DNA of 64,000 nt from Icerya purchasi (lineage: Eukaryota; Arthropoda; Insecta; Hemiptera; Monophlebidae): NCBI GenBank assembly GCA_039619475.1, contig CM077115.1, positions 35,725,083-35,789,082 on the forward strand, given 5' to 3'. A program made the position numbers and the translations under genes. Shown here in pieces: positions 1 to 8,979 of this stretch. Position 1 is the stretch's first letter, and each line of letters opens with the position of its first letter. Below the pieces are notes generated by a model, which saw only the letters and a program-made list of their open reading frames with translations, was not told the DNA's origin and did no database searches.

Positions 1-119
1 GCTCGTTAATTATTATCGCCTAGATATTAGAAACACAGCATCCGCTCAGCAACCCCGGCTGCATCAAATTAACTTGATTCAGATATAGAAACCGTTATCT
101 TCTAAAGAGGGTCTCATAC

Positions 120-350
120 GCTTGGCAAGACGGCAGTGATTGTGAAATTAAGGTTCACAATGTTTAAGCCTAATGGATCTGGAATACTGAGACCTGTTCC
201 TTTCTACTTAGGATCCGCCTTTACTTTACCCCAGATAATTCTCTGGTATAACCGATATTCAATTTCAGATTAGGTTTAAACCTGGGAGCGATTCGGATCT
301 GGAACGAGACAAGTCTCGAACCCGTGATGACCTCTGATTTGGTAGCCTGT
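120..350 (-). repeat. SINE-like dispersed repeat, copy 1
   Basis: One of three copies in the window (also 3552-3757 in the opposite orientation and 57290-57515). Shared blocks in + order are GATTGTG, GGATCCGCCTTTACT, CCTGGGAGC and GAGACAAGTCTCGAAC. On the minus strand the last block reads GTTCGAGAC, which fits the Pol III B-box consensus GWTCRANNC. That is why I call it SINE-like, with the tRNA-related 5' part near 350. I do not see a clear A-box or a poly-A tail, so the class is an inference. The 119 bases before it hold nothing I recognise. Confidence 0.5.
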
Positions 351-503
351 AATATTTATTTATTAAATGAATATACTCATGTGTATTTATTTTGGGAACC
401 GGCCGACAAGTCAACTGACTTGGCGGGGACTAAGGTATCACGCATGTTTTAAAAAAAAAAAAAGGGAAAAAGTTAAATGCTTTGTGGACTATCAGGAATA
501 TTT
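351..503 (+). repeat. Arm of a LINE-derived inverted duplication
   Basis: This stretch, including the A-run near 450-462 and the block TGCTTTGTGGACTATCAGGA, is repeated in reverse complement at 3412-3551. Together with the adjoining SINE-like units the two arms span about 340-380 bp and face each other across about 2.9 kb. The inner end encodes the start of the RT motif CFVDYQE seen in full in the minus-strand copy at 3412. Both copies therefore descend from a LINE already joined to the SINE-like unit. Confidence 0.6.
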
Positions 504-1385
504 TCCCACACGTCATTTATGTAGATTATGTTTATATCAACCAGTGTTGGCATATGGATTAATATTTTTTTTTTGGAGGGGGGGGGGGGCTGCAAAATAT
601 CATTTAAGACACGTAATATCACTACAAAAATCTATATTTAAAACATTCGACCTTAATACCAACGACTTAAATATAATCATGGGTTACTACAATTAGAACA
701 GTTATACGGAATTTCAATTAATTGTTATCCATAAACAAATATAGTACCAAATTTAGTATCAAAATGCGAGAAGGTAGCACAAGGTCAGCAAATGATTTCG
801 TGGCTGTTATTCTTAAGTTTCATAAGTTTCATACAAGACTACAGATACAATATAAAGCAGCGATAATATATAATTCTCTTCCCTCAGATGTTAAGAATCT
901 TTTAAGGAATTATTAAAAGCGGCATAGGCTTAAACTAATACAGGCACTTAATATGTAGTCGCTTCAGTCTGTAATAAGATTAACGTTTTCCTATTAGCGT
1001 ACTAGTTCCACTTTTGTCCATTATACTGCTACCTATATCAATTTATCTCTTCACCTTCCTCTTAATTAATCTAATTATGTTTCCCCATTTTAATTATATA
1101 TACATAGTAATTGTTATACCTAATAACTCTGTGCAACGGATAACATTTTTAATTTTTCTTTTCTAATCTAGAAAGCGTTTCTTTTTCTTTTTTTATAAAA
1201 TTTTACGATTATATAAAAAAGTGTTTACTTATTTTATTTACTTGTTTTTTTTCTTATTATATTTTTTATTATATTCATTTATTTATTTTGTTAATATCTG
1301 TAATCCATTACTCGCGCAACTTTGCGCATAAATGGAAATTGGATAATAATAATAATAAAATAAATTATTTGATTTGATTATTATT
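504..1385 (+). mobile_element. CR1-like LINE, ORF2 C-terminus and 3' UTR
   Basis: The conceptual translation at about 510-700 reads as the end of a CR1/jockey-type ORF2: LYQPVLAYGLIF, then a WGG-like glycine run, then KYHLRHVISLQKSIFKTF. A second piece near 860-915 gives YNSLPSDVKNLLRNY, the usual last motif of such proteins. Stops and a G-run at 578-588 break the frame, so this is a dead copy. The rest is AT-rich 3' UTR ending in a 14-nt palindrome GCGCAACTTTGCGC at 1314-1327 and an (AAT)n-like tail near 1346. It carries on where the minus-strand LINE copy at 5770-12475 stops, in protein terms, so both may be one family. Confidence 0.6.
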
Positions 1386-2229
1386 ATTATTAATTAATAT
1401 TATGGCAATGTGAAAGATAATTAAAATTGCGCTAACTCGGGTACAATGCAACAACCGCTGTTACACAATTATTACATGCTGAAGACATTTCAACGGCCGA
1501 TTAAAAGGATAAATCATCGACAATTTTATTCGCATAAATTATTAACTTGCTAACAAATCCGTGTTAAAAATAGCGGTGTATAATTTCGGCACTCGGTTGC
1601 AGTCGTTGCAATGAAAAATAACTCGATTGCGATTTGCCGCCGAACAGAACGGGATAATAATAATTTATCGACGACGACGACGACGACGACGGTGGAGCCG
1701 CTAGCCTGGTGCCGTACAACTACAAAAATATTATCTATTCCGTATTTAAATAAATTATTTATTATTTCGCGAACAGTTAATAATTTATTCGGACGGAGGC
1801 GCATTCGTATAATAAAATTTTCTCGAAATAAGTTCGCCGCTGGAGTCGGCGCCAAATGATCGACTTAAAAATTTTTCGGTCTAGTTCAATTTGCGCGAGA
1901 AAAATTTATGGTTCAATTAAAACCGGGCACACACAATAGCGATAAATTACTGGAATTTTTATTATGCCTTCTGCCGTAAGAGCCGACGTTCGTTCGAATT
2001 CGCCGCCATCGGCATTCTCTTTCCAGCCTCTACGGTTACGTGCTTTTGTTCGCATGATTAACGCGTTCTCGAGTCTATTTTTAATTCTGCTCGGCTCATT
2101 TGCCGGCGACAAACACTCATTGTCGACAAAGTATCGCGAATTCAAAGAGCCATTCGCAACGGTGCACACTACCGCCTATTGCTGGCCACTTTGATCTGTT
2201 CAATCAGAAAGAACCTGGCAGATTTTAAG
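1386..2229 (+). other. CpG-containing region with candidate exon end
   Basis: No transposon signature is visible. CpG dinucleotides are frequent compared with the flanks, with a (CGA)n run at 1669-1692. The stretch ends in AAG followed by GTAAGC at 2230, a strong match to the animal 5' splice donor. Short open frames (1611-1859 and 1964-2194 on +) have no recognisable domain and overlap frames on the other strand. I read this as possible single-copy host sequence, perhaps a 5' UTR exon, but nothing proves transcription. Confidence 0.25.
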
Positions 2230-2640
2230 GTAAGCAACCTAGTTTCTCACCTCGCTTCAAAGGCCTCCACTCTTTCTCTTCTCGTTCAACTCGATTGCTT
2301 CTGGTGCTACCGAAACAATCACTTTCAAATGCTCGCCGGAACAGAGCCGATCATCGCACAGCTTCCTTCGTCAGCAAAACGTGGCAATTAAAATTTCCCT
2401 CCGACTTAATTAATTCGCTGACAATTTTTCGAATAAAATGATTACCATGGTACATACAAAATTAAAAGTGAAAATTTAAATAAAAAGTTTAACTATAGTA
2501 AATATTTTAAATAAAATGATGACCATAATAACTATAAATTAAATTTGAAAATTTGAATAAAATGATTACTACAGTAAAATATATAGACCTTAGATAACGT
2601 TTTATTCATTTTCGGGGCAAGTTAGAAGACCTCGTTCTAT
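2230..2640. repeat. AT-rich gap with degenerate direct repeats
   Basis: No gene recognised. Between about 2431 and 2585 the block AATAAAATGATTACCA and variants occur three times (near 2431, 2510 and 2554), each followed by AAAATTTAAATAAA-like sequence. This looks like an old, irregular tandem repeat. Confidence 0.4.
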
Positions 2641-3430
2641 CGTTTCTCTTTTTCCGTTACTTATATCATTAAAACCTCTATCTCTCTCATAAATCGTGTC
2701 GCTCCCAGGAGCAACATCGTGACATCGAAATGCTGCCTTCATCGAGTACGTCATCTATCTTTATTGTATGCTTCGTGACCAGATTCATTGAAATTCTCTG
2801 CTGTAACTTCCACCAATGTGTCCGACCATCCTAAAGGTACACGGCTCCATTCTCTTTTCCCATTTGGTTTGCCTTCGATGAAGAGTGCTTCCAGTCCATT
2901 TGCCCGAACCACATGACCAAAAAAAATCGTCCAATTCTAGAAGGTACCACCGCTAATTTTAATTTTAGAATCATCAGCTCTTCCTTCAATATTGCCTTCC
3001 GTTGGTCTTCTTAGCCATCCACAGAACACTTATGATTCGCGTAGTCCTTACTAACTCGTTCTAATCTTCGAAAGAAGCATATTATGTTTTCAATGCTAGA
3101 GGCTACCGGTATCGTCAGCACAACTAAGGTTAAATATTTTACGTCCTTCCATACTAATGTATCTTTTCCATCATCACAATATAAAACTTTCCACATAATA
3201 TATATTACGCGTATAAATTAAAATTTAGTAGTGAGAGTAGACACATTTTCGCCTTTCTCCACTATGAACTAGTGTGTTATTTTATCTGTTTTAACTTTAG
3301 GCTGTGCTATTGTTATGTAGATTCTTGATTATTAAAACTAAGGGCTCAGGAGCTTCCATTTCATTAAGAATTAACCATAATTTGCTTCACTGCACGCAAT
3401 CGAAGGCCTCCTGATAGTCCACAAAGCATT
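2641..3430 (-). pseudogene. Decayed RTE-like LINE ORF, C-terminal half
   Basis: Reading from 3430 downward, the first residues are KCFVDYQEAFDCVQ, the RT block containing the first catalytic aspartate, in the form typical of RTE/Proto2-type LINEs. Further on, at about 2940-2760, the frame reads GHVVRANGLEALFIEGK followed by GKREWSRVPLGWSD, the C-terminal motif that follows the RT in this type of element. Several frameshifts and stops lie between, and the central RT including the YADD box cannot be followed. The 5' side is interrupted at 3430 by the A-run and the SINE-like repeat. It is non-functional. Confidence 0.55.
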
Positions 3431-3551
3431 TAACTTTTTCCCTTTTTTTTTTTTAAAACATGCGTGATACCTTAGTCCCCGCCAAGTCAGTTGACTTGTC
3501 GGCCGGTTCCCAAAATAAATACACATGAGTATATGCATTTAATAAATATTA
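3412..3551 (-). repeat. Second arm of the LINE-derived inverted duplication
   Basis: Reverse complement of 351-503 with scattered mismatches. It contains the same GCCGACAAGTCAACTGAC-like block and T-run (3439-3452). The junction with the LINE at 3412-3431 matches copy 1 through TGCTTTGTGGACTATCAGGA and then diverges. Confidence 0.6.
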
Positions 3552-3757
3552 CAGGCTACCAAATCAGAGGTCATCACGGGTTCGAAACTTGTCTCGCCCC
3601 GAATCCAAGTCGCTCCCAAGTTTATCCAGCCTGCAATAATTGGGTACCAGGGAAATCTGAGAAAGTAAAGGGGGATCCCAAGTAGAACAAAACTGGCCTC
3701 AGTATTCTCATCAGATCCATTAGGCTTAGTACCATTATGAAAAGCTTAATTACACAA
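3552..3757 (+). repeat. SINE-like dispersed repeat, copy 2
   Basis: Opposite orientation to copy 1. It carries the B-box-like GTTCGAAAC at about 3581-3589, then GCTCCCAAG, GGGATCCCAAG and the CACAATC end near 3757. It abuts the left end of the Tigger element at 3769. Confidence 0.5.
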
Positions 3758-3768
3758 TCCATGATATA

Positions 3769-3789
3769 CAGTAGAATCCGCTTAATGTG
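3769..3789 (+). repeat. Left terminal inverted repeat of Tigger-like element
   Basis: Begins CAGTAGAATCCGCTTAATG directly after TA. It pairs with 5747-5767 over 21 bp with one mismatch. Confidence 0.93.
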
Positions 3790-4048
3790 AAGCCGGATAT
3801 TGTTATCAATCGGTTAATGTTATCAAAATGCTTCGGTCCCGATTTCTTGTCCTTTTTACACACAAATTTCCCCCTTTTATGTGATCAAGACGTCGTTTAT
3901 TGTTATCGCAATCAGAGCACGTAATGTAGTAGGTTTTTCAATAAATCTCGTTTCTTATCTTCTTTCATTGAATGTGTACCTACAATTATGCATATAACGA
4001 AGTTGATAACAAATCGTCTTCGTATACAGTTGTTTCATCGCTTTCCTT

Positions 4049-5560
4049 ATGATAATGTCGTCGAAACCAAAACGTCGCGATTGCAGTGTTTCGGAAAAAG
4101 TAAACATTTTACGAAAGTATGACGCGCTTGTACCCATATCCCAACGTGAAGCAGCATCAAAATTAGGAATTTCGCAACCGCTATTATGTAAAATTTTGAA
4201 GTCGAGAGAAGAATTGGAAACTGCGACGATATGCAACGGGAACACTTCGCGTAAAAGAAAACGATTCGGTAAAGATGAACAAGTTGAAACAGCTTTGGTT
4301 GGATGGTTCGATCAGGTACGTGACAAGAACGCGTCAGTTAACGGTCCGATTTTACGTGCAAAAGCGGAAAGTTTAGCGAAACAGTTAGGCAAAGAAGATT
4401 TCGTTGCTACAGAAGGCTGGTTTCGTAGATTTACGAATCGGCACAACTTAGTTTATAGAAAGCCGTGCGGCGAACAAGCTGACGCTGATGTTTCTGCGGC
4501 TGAGTCGTGGATCAAAGATGTTTGGCCTACCTTAATTGATCAGTATTCTCCTGATGACATATTTAACGCTGATGAAACCGGGATTTACTACCGAGCACTG
4601 CCTGAAACCACGTACGTGTTCAAAAGTGAAGCGTTGAAGGGGTTTAAAGTAGCCAAAGATAGAATTACGGTGCTATGCTGCTGCAGTATGTCCGGTGAAA
4701 AAGAAGAACTGCTGGTTATCGGTAAGAGTAAAAATCCAAGATGCTTCAAGAACGTAAAAAACCTACCAGTTTCATATTCGGCTAATAAGAATGCCTGGAT
4801 GACGTTGGAAATTTTTAAAGAATGGTTGGTGCAATGGGACCGACGCTTAAATCGAAACATTCTTTTGCTGGTGGACAACTGTACAGCTCATAATGTCGAC
4901 CTAACTTTCCGCCACATTAAAATTGTTTTTATGCCGCCGAATACCACCTCATTAATTCAACCGTTAGATCAAGGCGTAATTAGGACCCTAAAGGCGTACT
5001 ATCGCAACGAAATGAGACAACGAGTTTTGGAACAGATCGAAGGCAACATGCAAGGCTTATCGGCGGCCGAATTAAGTACGAAAACTGATCTTCTATCAGC
5101 TCTCCATCTCTTGAAGCATGGCTGGGATTCAGTTACTAAATTAACAATTTCTAACTGCTTCAAAAAAGGAGGATTCTTTCCAAAATCAGAACTGGTCGAA
5201 GTGCTTTGTGAACTCCCTTGTCCCGATGACTTGTTACAAGTCGAATTTGAAGAATGGCTCGATATTGATTCCAATTTGACTACTGCTGCTCCTGTGACTG
5301 AAAAAGATGTATGCGACAACATTTTAAATCACGACGACGAAGAGCTTTCATCATCAGAGGAGGAAATGGAATATGAAAATAGTGTACCCTCTCACAAAGA
5401 AGTTATAGATGCCCTCGCAACCATTCGACGATTTGTGCAGTGCAGAGGCACTGTTGATAATTTCAATGATACTTATGCGTCAGAAAAACTTGTTAAAAAT
5501 TTACTCGTTCAGAATTTGAAACAAAGTTCTTTGACACGTTACCTTCCGAAGGGTAAGTAA
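4049..5560 (+). CDS. Tigger/pogo-like transposase, 503 aa, intact
   Basis: The likely role is binding the element's ends and cutting and joining DNA in the nucleus. Residues about 6-55 form a CENP-B-type helix-turn-helix (SVSEKVNILRKYD, then QREAASKLGISQ). Residues about 76-140 form the second CENP-B/Tc5-type DNA-binding domain (EGWFRRFTNRHNL). The DDE domain has NADETG (D175), LLLVDNCTAH (D276) and IQPLDQG (D307), a DD30D spacing that fits pogo/Tigger. An acidic, serine-rich stretch lies at about 428-443. The last residues, QSSLTRYL (492-499), resemble a PCNA-interacting box; a PCNA-binding motif is known in Drosophila pogo transposase. The start at 4049 gives MIMSS, and the second ATG at 4055 is equally possible. 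There are no internal stops and all catalytic residues are present, so recent insertion is likely. A domesticated gene is less likely because the TIRs and TA duplication are intact. Confidence 0.93.
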   Translation: MIMSSKPKRRDCSVSEKVNILRKYDALVPISQREAASKLGISQPLLCKILKSREELETATICNGNTSRKRKRFGKDEQVETALVGWFDQVRDKNASVNGPILRAKAESLAKQLGKEDFVATEGWFRRFTNRHNLVYRKPCGEQADADVSAAESWIKDVWPTLIDQYSPDDIFNADETGIYYRALPETTYVFKSEALKGFKVAKDRITVLCCCSMSGEKEELLVIGKSKNPRCFKNVKNLPVSYSANKNAWMTLEIFKEWLVQWDRRLNRNILLLVDNCTAHNVDLTFRHIKIVFMPPNTTSLIQPLDQGVIRTLKAYYRNEMRQRVLEQIEGNMQGLSAAELSTKTDLLSALHLLKHGWDSVTKLTISNCFKKGGFFPKSELVEVLCELPCPDDLLQVEFEEWLDIDSNLTTAAPVTEKDVCDNILNHDDEELSSSEEEMEYENSVPSHKEVIDALATIRRFVQCRGTVDNFNDTYASEKLVKNLLVQNLKQSSLTRYLPKGK

Positions 5561-5746
5561 TGCCTAATGATATTAACCGACGTATCTATTTTATCAAACG
5601 CACTTTGTGGTATGTACTTCAAAGCTAGAATCAAGTATGTTATATACATATGTACGTGCAATAAAAAAAAATTTTTCAACTCGATTTTTTTCGCTTAATG
5701 TTATCAGCCGCTTAATGTTATCGATATTCCCTCGGACATTTGCGAT

Positions 5747-5767
5747 CACATTAAGCGGATTTTACTG
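5747..5767 (-). repeat. Right terminal inverted repeat of Tigger-like element
   Basis: Ends ATTAAGCGGATTTTACTG just before TA at 5768-5769. It is the inverted partner of 3769-3789. Confidence 0.93.
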
Positions 5768-6225
5768 TACCTTATCAAGGATATATAGGACTTTCTGTAC
5801 TTTTACTTTATTTTAGTTTCTATAACTTATCCATTATTCATCTATAACTATTTAAGTATAAACCATTTAATCTCTATCTCTCACATATCATCAGAAATAA
5901 AGTAAGTCTTAAGTAGTGATGTACCCATATAAACTTTTACAGACTCTGCCATAATACCATAGTACAAGTGTATTTGACACAATGCGTTGAAAACCATTAT
6001 TTTTGTTGACGTATTTATAACAAAGTTGTTTGTTTTTTTTTGGGGGGGGGGCTTTAAACAAAGTTTTTGATTTGATAGAGACTGGATAACGTTTTCCTCA
6101 CTTTATTTGCAACACTATCTATATGTTCATTCCATCTAAACATGTTGTCAACAAAGACACCCAGATATTTATATTTATACATTTCCTCTAGATTATTACA
6201 ACTACATATGTTTTGTGTATGTAAA

Positions 6226-6292
6226 CAGGGCCGTATCTAGACTAAAATTTCGGGGAGGGGGGGTACGAAAATATTTTTATAAATATACATAC

Positions 6293-6340
<48 letters not shown>

Positions 6341-6633
6341 GTACGTGTGTGTGTGTTATCACGAAATATATTTATTTATAAGTGGTACACACTAAAGCCT
6401 TGTAGTCAATTATTGTATATGCAATATTTGAACACTACAATAAAAACAAATAAAAAATAGTCGTTTCCATAGAATTCATAAAAATTTTAATTTTCTTTTC
6501 TTTTGTCAGAAATTGGAAAGAAATAGATTTATTCTAAATTTCAATCCATTTAATCAGGTAGTTATTATTTCACAGACATTTCAGAGGGGGTTGAACCCGG
6601 AAACCCCCCCCCCCCCCCACGGATACGGCCCTG
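6226..6633. mobile_element. hAT-type MITE, 408 bp
   Basis: The ends are a perfect 12-bp inverted repeat CAGGGCCGTATC/GATACGGCCCTG. The flanks carry the 8-bp direct repeat TATGTAAA at 6218-6225 and 6634-6641, as expected for hAT transposition. A G-run follows the left repeat and a C-run precedes the right one, extending the inverted symmetry. There is no transposase; inside are a CATA/TA/GT microsatellite and AT-rich sequence. It sits within the RT coding region of the minus-strand LINE. Confidence 0.88.
6282..6356. repeat. (CATA)n-(TA)n-(GT)n microsatellite
   Basis: A compound simple repeat: CATA repeats, then about 16 TA units, then GTGTGTGTGT. It lies inside the hAT-type MITE. Confidence 0.9.
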
Positions 6634-7860
6634 TATGTAAATGTTGACATTCTGAATTATGATGTTTTCTTTTGATTTCATCTATATTATATTTACTACT
6701 TGGTTTTATCTACATTACTTTTGATTTATCTAGGTTAATATATAATCCTCTTTCATGCGTCTATTTTGTTAGCTCATCTAAGTCTTTTTGCAGTAAGTTC
6801 TCTGCTATTTTATAATTTTTATAAGTAAGTAAAGTAAGTCCCTTACCCTTGATAGGTATGGGACATTATAATTGCTACATCATCGGTATATGCGAATATT
6901 TTTGCAGATTTTAATGTTTTATTAATATTCCTAATATAGGTTATAAATAGTATTGGAGCTAATTGCGGTACTCCATATATTATTTTAATTTTTTCACTAA
7001 CCGTTCCATTTATTTGTACAACACTGTTTTTATCTTATAAGTAATTACTAAACCAATTTAAATATCTGCCAGAGATTCCTAGTTTCTTCTAATTCTTTTA
7101 ACAATACATCATGCCTAATTGTGTCAAAGGCTTTTTTATCAAGTCTATAAAAATTATTAAACAATATTTTTCTATTGCTATTTGATCCCGCGAAATCTCC
7201 CAATAATAATTTTAAAGTAGATTTATTCTTTTGAAATCCATATTGATATGGTCCAATTAAATTATTATCCGCAAAGTATTTGGCTAAGTGATATTTTGTA
7301 ATATTCCTTCCCATAATTTTTGTGATTACGTTTAGTTTCGATATCGGTCTATAATTACATACATCTTTTAAACTTCCTTTTTTATGTATAGGTTTAATTT
7401 CCGAAAATTTTAATCCTAACGGTATCGTTCCTTCTCTCGGCGTATTATTCATTATTTTTGTTTTACGACCAGCAATATTATTAACTGATGACTTTAAATC
7501 TTTAGCCCTTATTTTATCATATCCGGTTCCTTCCTATATATATTTAATCCATTTATAATGAGTTTCGTTTGTTCACTATTTATATATATTTTGTAATATT
7601 TGATTATCTGCATTGACTTCATTTTCATATAGTGTTATGTTACATTTGTGACTATTTTTATCTATACTTCTGTTGAAAACTAATTAGCAAAACTATTTAC
7701 AATCTGAGTTAATGTTTGATTTTTAAAATGTGTTAATATAACGTCATCCCTGGAGTTCTATTGTTTCCCGCTCCTTTTTATTCCATTTACTACTTCCCAA
7801 AAATTTTTTATACCTCCTTGCGCTTCTTCTAGTTGTATTTTATAAAACTTGTTCTTCCTT

Positions 7861-7874
7861 TCTCTAATTAACTT
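7861..7874. repeat. Left target-site duplication of the 343-bp retroposon
   Basis: TCTCTAATTAACTT. The identical 14 bases recur at 8218-8231 on the other side of the insert. Confidence 0.88.
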
Positions 7875-8217
7875 TTTTTTTTTTTTATTTATTTATTTAT
7901 TTACTCCGCTGTTTCTTGCGGTTTTTCAGCCAGAGTTTCTGATTGTTACTGTTATTATTTGTTGTTGATGTGTTTTGTTTTGCATTACATGATTGACAAA
8001 GCTGATCAAATTGAAAAAGTTTTTTTTACGTATTTCGGTTATTGGTTTTTTTATTATTTTCCGTTTTTCTCTTTCGTTTTTAAACTTATTTTGCATTCGA
8101 AAATCGAATGAAAGCAATCGTCTGTTTCTTCTTTACAGTCTATACCGATGTCTGTTTCCGCAAATTTTAAATCGTTTCATATAGAAACTCCATTATATTT
8201 CCATGTCCGGTTAAAAA
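7875..8217 (-). mobile_element. 343-bp retroposon insert with A-rich tail
   Basis: Flanked by a perfect 14-bp direct repeat (7861-7874 and 8218-8231). On the minus strand it ends in (AAAT)n and an A-run (seen as T-run and ATTT repeats at 7875-7902), the mark of target-primed reverse transcription. It interrupts the linker of the CR1-like ORF2, and the host frame resumes exactly if one copy of the repeat is removed. The insert encodes a short lysine-rich frame (7926-8117) that I cannot assign. It could be a 5'-truncated LINE end or a SINE. Confidence 0.82.
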
Positions 8218-8979
8218 TCTCTAATTAACTTATTTAATTTATTCCTTACCTGTTTATACTGCTTTCTGTATTCATTATTATATACGTTAGATTTCCATTC
8301 CTTAAATACTTTGTCACGCTTATTCATCAACTTTATTAAACCTATATTGTTTCTATTTGTTTTTAAATTTTGCGGATTATTGTTTTTACATTTCTCATAG
8401 ATTGTTTTAAGTTTACTTTCAATTTTTTCATACAATGTGCTTCTGTGTTTCCCCAATTCACATTCCTTAGTATAAATTGCTGTTTTTGTTCGATATACTT
8501 AGGGTTGTGTTTTTTGATTCCTTCTGTTATTATGAGTATTCCTTTTATTTCTAATTTACAAATGATTGTATAATGTGATCTGTGCTATCTTATTATCAGT
8601 AACAATAGCACTTTCCTTTATATCCTTTTTTTACTCTCGTGTAGAAATGATCTATTCACGAACATCTTCTTAAATTATCTAGAATTATTTCCTCCCGCGT
8701 AATTACATTAATGTTTTCTTTAAAACCTTTTCCTGCGAACATGTCCCTATATTTACTCTTCTGTTTTGTCCTTTCCAGCAGATTAATGTTCGTATCGCCG
8801 CATATAACTGATTCTCTATTCCCTGTGTATTTTTCAATGTTTACGTTTAGTTCTTTCATGAATTATCTTTTATTACTATTTGGCGGTCTATAAATTTCGA
8901 GGATAATTACTTCCCTTTCATTTTTTACTTGTATTTTTAAGTCAATTGCCTCGCAACCTACCCACTCTTTATCCATACC

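Larger units (their letters stand above)
3769..5767 (+). mobile_element. Complete Tigger/pogo-like DNA transposon
   Basis: A 1999-bp element with terminal inverted repeats at 3769-3789 and 5747-5767. They begin CAGTAGAATCCGCTTAATG and CAGTAAAATCCGCTTAATG (read inward) and differ at one of 21 positions. TA dinucleotides flank both ends (3767-3768 and 5768-5769), the usual target duplication of the Tc1/mariner/pogo superfamily. CTTAATGTTATC-type subterminal repeats lie near both ends (about 3811-3830 and 5692-5724) and may be transposase-binding sites. The single gene inside is unbroken. Left flank is SINE-like repeat, right flank the 3' part of the CR1-like LINE. Confidence 0.92.

Noticed and set aside
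2230..2235. Calling a full host gene from the GTAAGC donor at 2230
   Set aside because: A single splice-like site without a readable upstream or downstream exon is not enough; kept only as a low-confidence region.
3573..3600. Possible tRNA gene at the GGTTCGAAAC motif
   Set aside because: Only the B-box-like part fits; no acceptor stem or A-box can be built, and the unit is repeated elsewhere, so a SINE-like origin is more likely.
6010..6056. T-run and G-run as a regulatory site
   Set aside because: Lies within LINE sequence and looks like a simple-sequence expansion.
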